Notes: generated by a model not told the origin, from the sequence alone. DNA of 6,506 nucleotides from an uncultured Lachnospiraceae bacterium (GCA_910578085.1 CAJTPM010000085.1:1-6506); one strand, 5' to 3'; positions 1 through 6,254 are shown, counted from the stretch's first letter. Numbers and translations: made by a program.

Positions 1-27
1 AAAAGGCATCTGGAAGCCTTGTGTTTA

Positions 28-56
28 TTGGCTTAAAGATTCCGAGAGATTATAAT
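28..56 (+). promoter_or_regulatory. Candidate sigma-A promoter before the first gene
   Basis: A perfect TATAAT (51-56) lies 17 bases downstream of TTGGCT (28-33, 4 of 6 matches to TTGACA). The expected start of transcription, about 6-7 bases after the -10 box, falls at 62-64, on or next to the ATG at 64, so this transcript would be nearly leaderless. The region is A+T-rich and the match may be chance. Nothing else was recognised in bases 1-63. Confidence 0.35.
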
Positions 57-63
57 AAAGAAA

Positions 64-633
64 ATGCCGATAAAAATAGACCGGGAATCTATTCTTTCCA
101 TGATGTATACATTGGAGATGTTGAGCAGCAGAGGGCTGACAGTCAGAGGGACAGTGCGCAAAAATCTGAACTGGCTGAAAAAATGGTATAGTCAGGAGAT
201 GGACCAGGAGTATCTTGAACTGGCTCTTCTTCAGATTTGTGCACTGTTCGGGATGGGGCTGATAAAAAAGGACGATATGACACTATACAATGAAATCTGC
301 TCGCTGGCAGATACCAGCATGGAGGAGCTTTTGGAAAACTGTACCTGTATATCAAAACGTGTAAAAGTGAGCAGACAGGGGATTTACAGCCTGATCGGCA
401 AATGGATGCCGGGCAAAAAGAATCCCATGAAAAAATCAGATGTGGTTGAGGATATCATGGATAAACTGATTAACCACAGGCAAGGGCAGTATTATTATTG
501 TTATGAAAGATATTACGTTGGAAACAAATGTCCGGAAACAGAAAAAAAGAATATGTATAAACTGGTAATTAACCAGGAAGAAAGTTATTTATTTGATTTA
601 AAGCAGTTTCGAATTTATATATTTGAATTATAA
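64..633 (+). CDS. Unrecognised 189-residue protein
   Basis: I do not recognise this gene. The frame is closed upstream by TAA at 34-36, so ATG at 64 is the first possible start. It has no clear Shine-Dalgarno (only AAAGAAA precedes it). Internal ATGs at 100 and 103 are alternatives, also without a good site. The protein looks soluble. It has a helical, moderately hydrophobic stretch (about residues 48-68), a Cys pair at 93 and 95 (ENCTC), a strongly basic stretch (about 97-124, rich in K and R), and a tyrosine-rich segment (143-151, YYYCYERYY). The basic stretch could bind nucleic acid, but no helix-turn-helix is clear. It ends 70 bases before the response regulator, so it may or may not be in the same transcript. 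It could be a regulator, an accessory gene of the lanthipeptide locus, or cargo of a mobile element. Coding status is likely from length and codon use; function is unknown. Confidence 0.6.
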   Translation: MPIKIDRESILSMMYTLEMLSSRGLTVRGTVRKNLNWLKKWYSQEMDQEYLELALLQICALFGMGLIKKDDMTLYNEICSLADTSMEELLENCTCISKRVKVSRQGIYSLIGKWMPGKKNPMKKSDVVEDIMDKLINHRQGQYYYCYERYYVGNKCPETEKKNMYKLVINQEESYLFDLKQFRIYIFEL

Positions 634-634
634 A
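584..634 (+). promoter_or_regulatory. Possible LytTR-type direct repeat and -10 box before the response regulator
   Basis: AAAGTTATT (581-589) and GCAGTTTCG (603-611) each contain GTT in a context partly matching the LytTR half-site, and their GTT cores are 22 bases apart. That is close to the spacing known for AgrA/PlnC-type binding sites. TATAAA (629-634) follows 17 bases after the second copy and could be a -10 box with a poor -35, as is usual for activator-dependent promoters. The half-site matches are imperfect and lie inside the end of the upstream gene, so this is a weak candidate for autoregulation. Confidence 0.2.
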
Positions 635-703
635 AGCAAAGGATAAGGTAAAAGACTCCATCCTGATTAAAGTGCTTATCAGCGAGACAAGCGGAGGGGA
701 AAT

Positions 704-1417
704 ATGCTGACTATTGCAGTTTTGGATGATGAAGAGATTTATATTGAGAGTATCTGCCGGATAACGAAAGAATGCATGAATCAGATGAAAATGGACTATG
801 AGATTGGCACTTACAGAAGAGGACAGGATGTTTTGACGGATCTGAGAAGGGGCAGATGTTTTGACATTTATCTTTTGGATATGAAGCTGCCGGATATGGA
901 TGGATTAGAGGTGGCAAAGAAAATACGACGGAAATTGTCAGATTCTATTTTAATTTATGTCACCCATTACATAGATTTTTCCATAGAAGGATATGAGGTA
1001 AATGCATATCGTTATATTTTAAAAACGCAGCTGGAAGAAAAACTACCTATGGCATATGCTTCTTTGGAAGCAGCTTTGAGAAGGAAAAAGCAGCCTGATA
1101 GATATTATTTGGTTGAACGTTATGGCAAACAGGAAAAAATATTTTACAGGGATATTTATTACTTGAAAAAGGACAGAAAATATGTTGTGATCGTGCATAA
1201 GGATGGAGAAAGCCCGGTCCGGAAATCTATAAGTGCTTTGTTAGAGGGATTTTATGGAAAAGAGTTTTTGATGATTGATCGCAGTTATGTCGTAAATATA
1301 AACCAAGTGGAATCATTGAAAGATTATGAGGTACATATTCGGAATGGAGAGATTCTTCCAGTCAGCAGACCAAAATGGAAAAGTGTTTGTGAGATGATTA
1401 TGAATAATGGGGAATAA
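704..1417 (+). CDS. LytTR-family response regulator (AgrA-like)
   Basis: This is a cytoplasmic two-component response regulator that should be phosphorylated by the adjacent kinase and activate transcription. Residues 1-120 form a receiver domain: acidic pair D8/D9, phospho-acceptor D59 in LLDMKLPDMDG, T87 in YVTHY, and the conserved lysine K107 in RYILK. Residues about 134-233 match a LytTR DNA-binding domain, with the motif DRSYVVNINQVESL and a late PVSRPKW, typical of AgrA/PlnC/VirR regulators, which bind direct repeats. Length 237 is normal for the family. The ATG at 704 is supported by GGAGGGG at 693-699. The kinase begins 2 bases after its stop, indicating one operon. LytTR/GHKL pairs commonly control bacteriocin production in Firmicutes, which fits the lanthipeptide genes downstream. 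The target promoter was not identified with confidence. Confidence 0.9.
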   Translation: MLTIAVLDDEEIYIESICRITKECMNQMKMDYEIGTYRRGQDVLTDLRRGRCFDIYLLDMKLPDMDGLEVAKKIRRKLSDSILIYVTHYIDFSIEGYEVNAYRYILKTQLEEKLPMAYASLEAALRRKKQPDRYYLVERYGKQEKIFYRDIYYLKKDRKYVVIVHKDGESPVRKSISALLEGFYGKEFLMIDRSYVVNINQVESLKDYEVHIRNGEILPVSRPKWKSVCEMIMNNGE

Positions 1418-1419
1418 AA

Positions 1420-1782
1420 ATGCTGCGGGGATGTTATACTTTGATTCAGGTTTTTGAGATGCTGCTGGGTATATGGATTATATATAATCTATATCCTGAG
1501 TTCAGAAAAGAAGGTCGCCTGATTCAGGGATTATGGATTATAGGTTGTTTAATTATGGGCATAGTATATGTTTGGAGTGCTTGGAATTCTTATATTTCGA
1601 ATATAGCTATTTTGGTGTGTGCTGTAATATTTTCTCTGATGTATAGAATTTTTTTGAAGGTAAATTTCCTAAATATTTTTTTAATTGGAAGTATTGTACT
1701 TGACCAGTATTTCGTTTCTAAAATTACCAGTTTTGATTCTGGAAGGGTTGCAGTTTGGCAAAACTCTGATTGCAGTAAATAG
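1420..1782 (+). pseudogene. N-terminal membrane part of a frameshifted GHKL sensor kinase
   Basis: This 120-residue reading begins at ATG 1420, 2 bases after the regulator stop, with GGGGA (1409-1413) as ribosome binding site. It is almost entirely membrane: hydrophobic segments at about residues 7-25, 36-53, 59-77 and 80-95. After about residue 92 (LIGSIV) the translation turns into a polar tail with no membrane character and stops at 1782. The +1 frame over the same DNA, from TTG 1685 on, reads TSISFLKLPVLILEG and continues into further helices and the kinase domain. I read the two as one gene of about 440 residues, the usual size of AgrC-like kinases, broken between about 1685 and 1715. 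The +1 frame is closed by TAA at 1682-1684, so the shift cannot lie earlier. It could be a real mutation, a sequencing or assembly error, or, least likely, programmed frameshifting. Confidence 0.7.
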
Positions 1783-2740
1783 GGGAAACCGTACAATTCT
1801 GGAATGCTGCTGGTGTGTTATATTGATGATTGGGGTAATACTGCTGATAGGAAAAAGACGAGTGTTTGAAAGTTATAAAGAACTTGTATGCTTACTGCTG
1901 TCAGAGCGTATGGGGGCGTTGTTTGCTGTGACAGTGATTCAATGGTTCTTGTTAAGCTATAATATGTGGCTTGGAGAGCGAGGATTTCAGACGATAGACC
2001 TTGTACTGAATGTACTGCTGATTTTTTGTATTTTCATGTATCTTCACTATTTATTGTTGCGGACTACTTATAATAAAATGCAGCTGGACAAAAATAACCT
2101 GGATATTTCGCAGAGTTTATTGCAGAAACAGAATGTGGAGATTCATGAGCTGTATCAGAAAAGCAGGCTACGCTTGCATGAGCACTATCATATGTTAGAA
2201 TATTTATATTGCTGTGTGAAAGAAAAGAAATATGATGATGCTGAAAATTTTCTTTGCGAACAACTAAATGAGCTGGATGAAGAGAAGCGCCAAGTATGGA
2301 CGAACCTCCCTTTTCTGGATTTTATTATAAATTATAAGAAACAGATGATGGATCAAAAAGAGATCAGATTTCGCTTGGAACTGGATGTATATGAATATCC
2401 TTTTGATGAAGCAGAACTGGGAATTTTATTAGGAAATCTCTTGGATAATGCGATAGAAGCATGCGAAAAATGCGTACCCGAGAAACGGGAAATATATCTG
2501 CGAATCTGGAATGTTGGATATATGTTCATGTTAAAGATAACAAATAGTAGTTCCAAAAGTCCTGAGATGAGCGGACAACGGTTTTTAACGGACAAAGCAG
2601 ATAGAAATGTGCATGGAATGGGGGTGGAACAGGTAAAACGCATTGTGAAAAAATATGGTGGGAATATTGCTTTTCAATGCAATGGGGAGCAATTTGAAAC
2701 AAAACTTATTGTACCTATTATGAAGGAGGAAGAAGAATGA
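1685..2740 (+). CDS. GHKL (AgrC-like) histidine kinase, C-terminal part after a frameshift
   Basis: This is the sensor-kinase partner of the LytTR regulator. The frame opens at TTG 1685 without a ribosome binding site, so I treat it as the rest of the gene begun at 1420 rather than as an independent gene. In this numbering, membrane helices are at about residues 41-56, 78-94 and 104-126. A helical dimerisation region with the likely phospho-histidine follows, in RLHEHYHMLEYL (H165, or H167/H169; the usual pattern is HD, so HE is a variant). The ATP-binding domain has an N box (NLLDNAIEA, from 251) and a G box (HGMGVEQVKRIVKKYGG, 310-326), typical of the HATPase_c_5/AgrC group. The catalytic half appears intact. 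If the shift is real, the first helices of the sensor are lost or made separately, and signal sensing is probably impaired. Its last codons carry the AAGGAGGA that serves lanA, and its stop overlaps the lanA start. Confidence 0.8.
   Translation: MEVLYLTSISFLKLPVLILEGLQFGKTLIAVNRGNRTILECCWCVILMIGVILLIGKRRVFESYKELVCLLLSERMGALFAVTVIQWFLLSYNMWLGERGFQTIDLVLNVLLIFCIFMYLHYLLLRTTYNKMQLDKNNLDISQSLLQKQNVEIHELYQKSRLRLHEHYHMLEYLYCCVKEKKYDDAENFLCEQLNELDEEKRQVWTNLPFLDFIINYKKQMMDQKEIRFRLELDVYEYPFDEAELGILLGNLLDNAIEACEKCVPEKREIYLRIWNVGYMFMLKITNSSSKSPEMSGQRFLTDKADRNVHGMGVEQVKRIVKKYGGNIAFQCNGEQFETKLIVPIMKEEEE
2724..2729 (+). promoter_or_regulatory. Strong ribosome binding site of lanA inside the kinase 3' end
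   Basis: AGGAGG lies 7 bases before ATG 2737 and is read as part of the kinase C-terminal KEEEE codons. The kinase stop TGA (2738-2740) overlaps the lanA ATG as ATGA, so translation of the two is probably coupled. The near-consensus site decides the lanA start and suggests high precursor output. Confidence 0.85.
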
Positions 2741-2877
2741 ATACAGATTTAAAAGTTGAAAAGGATTTATTATTGGAACTGCAGGAGGCTGAAAAAGTTA
2801 ACATGGCGACAGCAGATGGCGGGACATATTCCGTTACTGTAGCTTATGGTGGATTGTTCAGTATTATTTGCTGCTAA
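2737..2877 (+). CDS. lanA: Class II lanthipeptide precursor (LanA), 46 residues
   Basis: This is a short gene whose product would be modified by the LanM encoded next. It starts at ATG 2737 behind AGGAGG (2724-2729) and ends at TAA 2875-2877. The first 29 residues look like a leader: acidic and helical (KVEKDLLLELQEAEKV, 6-21) and closing in ATADGG (24-29), a double-glycine site of the kind cut by LanT peptidases. The predicted core is TYSVTVAYGGLFSIICC (30-46). It offers T30, S32, T34 and S42 for dehydration and C45 and C46 for thioether rings. At most two rings are possible; S42 with C45 would give a short one, and a larger one from T34 or earlier to C46 could overlap it. The adjacent C-terminal cysteines recall the ...TCC ends of lacticin 481 and ruminococcin A, but the rest of the core is not like them. 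A second GG (38-39) lies inside the core and is an alternative but less likely cut site, as only 7 residues would remain. Being the only peptide of this type immediately before lanM makes the call strong; peptide activity is unknown. Confidence 0.88.
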   Translation: MNTDLKVEKDLLLELQEAEKVNMATADGGTYSVTVAYGGLFSIICC

Positions 2878-2906
2878 TACAAACGAGCATTGAATTAAAA
2901 ATGTAA

Positions 2907-2980
2907 AAACGAGGACATGCTCCTTGAGGGACGGTTTTTAGAAATAAAAGTTCATCCCGATGAGGAGCATATTCCTTTTT
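2907..2980 (+). terminator. Long imperfect hairpin between lanA and lanM (possible attenuator)
   Basis: The gap after lanA folds into one long stem. Outer pairs join AAA/GAGGA (2907-2915, C2910 bulged) to TCCTTTTT (2973-2980). An exact 8-bp stem pairs ATGCTCCT (2917-2924) with AGGAGCAT (2963-2970). After two G-T wobbles and a small internal loop, GGGA (2928-2931) pairs with TCCC (2955-2958). The tip TTTTA-GAAA-TAAAA (2936-2949) is closed by a GNRA-type loop. The right arm ends in five Ts (2976-2980), as in an intrinsic terminator, although those Ts are partly paired and lanM follows directly. A partial terminator or an RNA-stability/processing element that makes lanA mRNA exceed lanM mRNA is the likely role. 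It could instead be a small palindromic repeat element. The pairing is seen; the function is inferred. Confidence 0.6.
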
Positions 2981-2992
2981 CTAAAAAATCAC

Positions 2993-3000
2993 AGGAGTGA
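2993..3000 (+). promoter_or_regulatory. Ribosome binding site of lanM
   Basis: AGGAGTGA matches most of the extended anti-Shine-Dalgarno complement. Its last base is 12 bases before ATG 3013, a little long but acceptable. It lies just outside the upstream hairpin, so the hairpin does not hide it directly. Confidence 0.6.
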
Positions 3001-3012
3001 AAAGAAATACAG

Positions 3013-5937
3013 ATGAACTATAAGCATGAACTGCAGAAAAACAGAGAATACTGGGAAGCCATTCTGGGAAAAGAGATATGTGAGAAAATCATAAAGGAAG
3101 ATGTCGATGAAGGGGAAAGATACTCTGATACTTCTGACGGAGATTTATTTGTGCTGGAAGTTCTCTGTGAGGAGCTGTTCGATGAAGAAAAAGGGTGGGA
3201 AGCGTATCCTTCCGAAGGAATTTTTGGGAATTTCTATCGCTTTTTTGGCAGGCTTGCAGTAAAATATGCCGGAAAATCCGAGATGATCGGTGAGGAAGAT
3301 CTTAAAAATACGATACTTTCCAATTTTTATTCGTCTGCATCCTGGATACCCATACGGGTATTGATTCAGGACATTTATTTACAGAGAGAGAAGGGAGCGC
3401 TGCGGGGAGTTATTCCCAGTGAAGAATACCGTAACTATCAGGAATGGTTTTTAAATGACCGGAATTATATTCAAAAGCTGTGTAAACGGTATCCGGAGAT
3501 GAAACGTTTGCTGCTTCTCCGAATCATGACTGTGATACAACAGGTTCGACGTATCATGTCTGGACTATCTGAAGATGCGGAGGATTTAAGGAAACAGTTA
3601 TTTCCTGAAAATCCTTTTAGAAAGATAGTAAAAATAGAAAGCGGTCTTTCTGATACTCATCATGGCGGACGGACGGTGGCAAAAATATTTTTGGATAATC
3701 AGAAGATCCTCATTTATAAACCCCGGAATCTGGAAAAAGATCAGTGTTTTCTGGAACTGTATGGACAGTTTTGCCACAGGGCCGGTCTTACCTTTCAGAG
3801 TGTCCGGATTCTGGCAGGGAAAGATTACAGCTGGGAATCTTATGTAGAGCAGCGCCCTTGTGAGAGTGCGGAGGAAGTAAAAAGGTATTTTCAGAGAATG
3901 GGGATACTGCTTTTCCTGTGCTGGCTGATGGATATGAGCGACATGCATGGAGAAAATATTATTGCTGCCGGGGAATATCCGATTCCTGTCGATCTGGAGA
4001 CACTGCCGGGGAATCACGGCGATGAGATTGCAGTACATGAAAATGCAGATCGGATGGTAGCTGAAGAACTGAAACATTCAGTATTGAGTGTCGGTATTCT
4101 GCCTGTCATTACTTGGGGAAGCGACGGGAAAGGCATTATTCTGAATGCGCTTAACAGGGGGGAGAAGGTAAAAACACCGTTTCGCATCCCGGTGATAAAG
4201 GAGCCTGAAAGTTCAAATATCCATATAGCCTATGAGCCGGGGGAGGCGGAACTTTCGGGAAGTTTGCCAATTTTTCTGGGGGAGAGGGCGGATCCATCAG
4301 TTTATGCAGAGGAAATCTGTCAGGGCTTTGAGCATGCTTACAGGTATTTTCTGCAGGAAAAGAAGCAGCTCACGGAGAAATGCAGACCTTTATTTTCGGA
4401 CGGGAGCAGGTACCTGATACGCCACACCCAGCAGTACCAGATGTATCTGCAGACCTCTTTTTACCCGGAGTATTTGGAAAACGGCGGGAGACGGAGGCTG
4501 TTTTTGCATATTCTGGATAAAAACCAGAAGGATGAGAAACTGGCTAAACAGGAACGGGAAGCCCTGTACCAGATGGATATTCCTGCTTTTTATCAGGAAG
4601 GGGCATATGGCAGATGGGAGGAAAAGCTGAATAGATACGGAGAGAATGATCTGAAGAGGCAAATGTCTCTGATCTCGCTGTCTCTTGGCATACTGGAAAA
4701 GAGAAAGTTTGTCCGCAGGAAAGCAGACATGTCCGGTTCCATGTGCAGGAAAGGGCTCAGAGAGGAGCGGATAGGGAAACAGGTCCGAAGGATAGCGGAT
4801 CATGTGTGTGAGATGGCGTTTACAACCGACAATGGAGACATAGGATTTTACGGTCCTCAGGTGGAAGAAACCGGGAATTTTCGAATCGCTCCGTCGGGGA
4901 TTGATCTGTATGAAGGAATCGGGGGTATCGCAGTATTTCTGGCTATGGCAGTGTTGAAATGCCCATCAGAAAGATATCACCGTATTTACGAGTTGTCTGT
5001 CAACAAACTATTTCGTTACACGAAAGAAACAGCAGGGAAAACGCAGATTGGGGACGCCGGGCATACAGGAGCTTTTGTCGGAGAAGGTTCTGGTGTTTTT
5101 ACATACCTTCTGCTCTATGAGCTCACCGGTGAAGAGCGGTTTTTGATATGGGCAAAACGGCATGCGGAAACTGTGGAGGATACCTGGGAGACGGAGCAGT
5201 CCATGGATTATCTTTCCGGGCTTGCCGGGGCAGTGACCGTATTTTCAAAACTTTTCAGGGCATCAGGAGAGGAGCGTTATCTGGAAACGGCAGTGAAGAT
5301 GGGGGAACGGATCTGGGAGAGTTGTGATACTATGGAAGCCGGGGCAGGATGGCGGCTGCTGGGAGGAGCAATGCCTCTTGCAGGAATGGCGCATGGAAAT
5401 AGCGGACTGATATTGGCTTTCAGCCATCTTTTGGATCTGACAAAAGACATACGGTACGTGAAGAGGATCAAAGAACTGCTGGCATACGAGAACAGCCTGT
5501 ACGAAAACGGAAACTGGAAGGATATGCGCCACCCGGAGGGACTTCGACTTTGCAATAACGCATGGTGCCATGGAGCTGCTGGGATTCTGCTTTCCAGACT
5601 GAAGTTGAAACAGTGTGGGATCCCGGATCTTTCTGAATGGATCAAACGGGATCTGGAACGCTGCAGACAGATCTTTCTGGAGAAAGTGGAACAGGAGGAG
5701 CTCTGTCTTTGCCACGGGCTGGCGGGGAATTATCTGACGTTGGGGAAATACCTGCAGCAGGAGAGAGATCCCGAACTGGAAAGGGAGTATGGAGATCTTG
5801 AGGAGAGGATATTGGGACGGCTGGAGCAGGGAGAGTTCTCCTCCCGGGAAAGATGTAATCCTGCATTGATGACCGGCCTATCGGGGATCGGAGCTACTTT
5901 ATGTAAGATGAGTATGGGAGGGGAAATACTGGGATAA
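3013..5937 (+). CDS. lanM: Class II lanthipeptide synthetase LanM
   Basis: This is a bifunctional cytoplasmic enzyme that phosphorylates and eliminates Ser/Thr in the precursor core, then cyclises Cys onto the dehydro residues. At 974 residues it is full length for LanM. The N-terminal dehydratase domain (DUF4135, about residues 90-600) shows DTHHGGR (214-220), IYKPR with K236, DMHGEN (310-315, with D310, H312, N315) and DLET (327-330, with D327 and E329). These correspond to the catalytic and Mg/ATP-site residues of CylM. The C-terminal LanC-like cyclase (about 620-974) shows DLYEGIGGIAVF, the GMAHGNSGL histidine (H794), and the zinc ligands in WCHG (C852) and CLCHG (C900, H901). This is the ordinary Cys-Cys-His zinc site, not the three-cysteine type of promiscuous ProcM enzymes. 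Both activities therefore look intact. It lies 135 bases after lanA. Its G+C is visibly higher than that of the regulator and kinase genes, especially in the cyclase half. No lanT fusion or peptidase domain is present. Confidence 0.97.
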   Translation: MNYKHELQKNREYWEAILGKEICEKIIKEDVDEGERYSDTSDGDLFVLEVLCEELFDEEKGWEAYPSEGIFGNFYRFFGRLAVKYAGKSEMIGEEDLKNTILSNFYSSASWIPIRVLIQDIYLQREKGALRGVIPSEEYRNYQEWFLNDRNYIQKLCKRYPEMKRLLLLRIMTVIQQVRRIMSGLSEDAEDLRKQLFPENPFRKIVKIESGLSDTHHGGRTVAKIFLDNQKILIYKPRNLEKDQCFLELYGQFCHRAGLTFQSVRILAGKDYSWESYVEQRPCESAEEVKRYFQRMGILLFLCWLMDMSDMHGENIIAAGEYPIPVDLETLPGNHGDEIAVHENADRMVAEELKHSVLSVGILPVITWGSDGKGIILNALNRGEKVKTPFRIPVIKEPESSNIHIAYEPGEAELSGSLPIFLGERADPSVYAEEICQGFEHAYRYFLQEKKQLTEKCRPLFSDGSRYLIRHTQQYQMYLQTSFYPEYLENGGRRRLFLHILDKNQKDEKLAKQEREALYQMDIPAFYQEGAYGRWEEKLNRYGENDLKRQMSLISLSLGILEKRKFVRRKADMSGSMCRKGLREERIGKQVRRIADHVCEMAFTTDNGDIGFYGPQVEETGNFRIAPSGIDLYEGIGGIAVFLAMAVLKCPSERYHRIYELSVNKLFRYTKETAGKTQIGDAGHTGAFVGEGSGVFTYLLLYELTGEERFLIWAKRHAETVEDTWETEQSMDYLSGLAGAVTVFSKLFRASGEERYLETAVKMGERIWESCDTMEAGAGWRLLGGAMPLAGMAHGNSGLILAFSHLLDLTKDIRYVKRIKELLAYENSLYENGNWKDMRHPEGLRLCNNAWCHGAAGILLSRLKLKQCGIPDLSEWIKRDLERCRQIFLEKVEQEELCLCHGLAGNYLTLGKYLQQERDPELEREYGDLEERILGRLEQGEFSSRERCNPALMTGLSGIGATLCKMSMGGEILG

Positions 5938-5992
5938 CAAAACAGGGATTTTTTAGACGTTTATAAATAGGAAAAAAGGGGAATTTGTGGCC

Positions 5993-6046
5993 TGTCAACA
6001 TCGAATATTAACAATTCGCGGTCAACATTTGCAATTCGCGGTCAAC
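5993..6046. repeat. Tandem 20-base repeats, possible insertion-sequence end
   Basis: The unit GTCAACATTTGCAATTCGCG (6021-6040) is preceded by a diverged, longer copy (5994-6020, beginning GTCAACAT and ending CAATTCGCG) and followed by a partial third copy (GTCAAC, 6041-6046). CAATTCGCGGTCAAC is thus exactly repeated at 6012-6026 and 6032-6046. The outer tip reads TGTCAACA. Multiple direct copies of a transposase-binding site behind a TG...CA tip are a feature of IS21-family ends. I see no transposase gene here and no matching inverted copy in the window, so this may be a remnant end, or instead an operator array. An open frame running through it from GTG 5987 is probably not a gene. Confidence 0.55.
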
Positions 6047-6254
6047 TTGTTGAAAAATATTTTGGGTTTGGTATTATGTTTAAAAAAGGGAAGTATTTTG
6101 GTGAAATTTGTAAGAAGAGGCTTATACAAAGAATTTTGGCTTATAAATAAATTTTTAGTAGATAGTTGTGTCCATTTATTCACAAGGAATAAGGGATAAT
6201 TAAAAGTTATCCGTTAGACTGGATTATGAAGGAAGCGAAACGAAGGATAAAGAG
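6047..6254. other. Gene-poor A+T-rich stretch upstream of the nuclease-like gene
   Basis: With the repeat block it makes a gap of about 317 bases after lanM. I see no convincing terminator for lanM and no clear promoter for the next gene. An inverted repeat GGATAA-N7-TTATCC (6194-6212) is perfect in its 6-base arms and could be an operator or weak hairpin; GGATAA occurs again at 6245-6250. Short open frames here (for example 24 codons from 6076) lack support. Confidence 0.4.

Noticed and set aside
3..191. Frame 3 is open from the window edge to TAG 189-191, possibly the tail of an upstream gene
   Set aside because: It overlaps the better-supported 64-633 gene by over 120 bases, its later part is repetitive in Gln/Asp/Ser/Lys, and no start is visible; the evidence is insufficient.
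562..576. CTGGT-N5-ACCAG inverted repeat
   Set aside because: Only 5-base arms, lying within coding sequence; easily chance, with no linked promoter evidence.
2694..2721. TTGAAA and TATTAT with a 16-base spacer, a promoter-like pair just before lanA
   Set aside because: The predicted transcript start (about 2728) would fall within the lanA Shine-Dalgarno and leave the mRNA without it, so it is unlikely to be the lanA promoter.
3598..4077. Long minus-strand frames opposite lanM (also at 4390-4803, 5263-5715, 5642-5866)
   Set aside because: They are antisense to clear LanM coding sequence, carry no recognisable domain, and have the Pro/Ser/Cys/His-rich content usual for shadow frames.
5938..5985. 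Possible terminator after lanM (T-run at 5950-5954 region)
   Set aside because: No stem of useful length precedes the T-run, so I could not support an intrinsic terminator.
5987..6199. 70-codon frame from GTG after lanM
   Set aside because: It is read through the tandem repeat block and low-complexity A+T-rich DNA and resembles no protein I know; a GGGG before the GTG is its only support.
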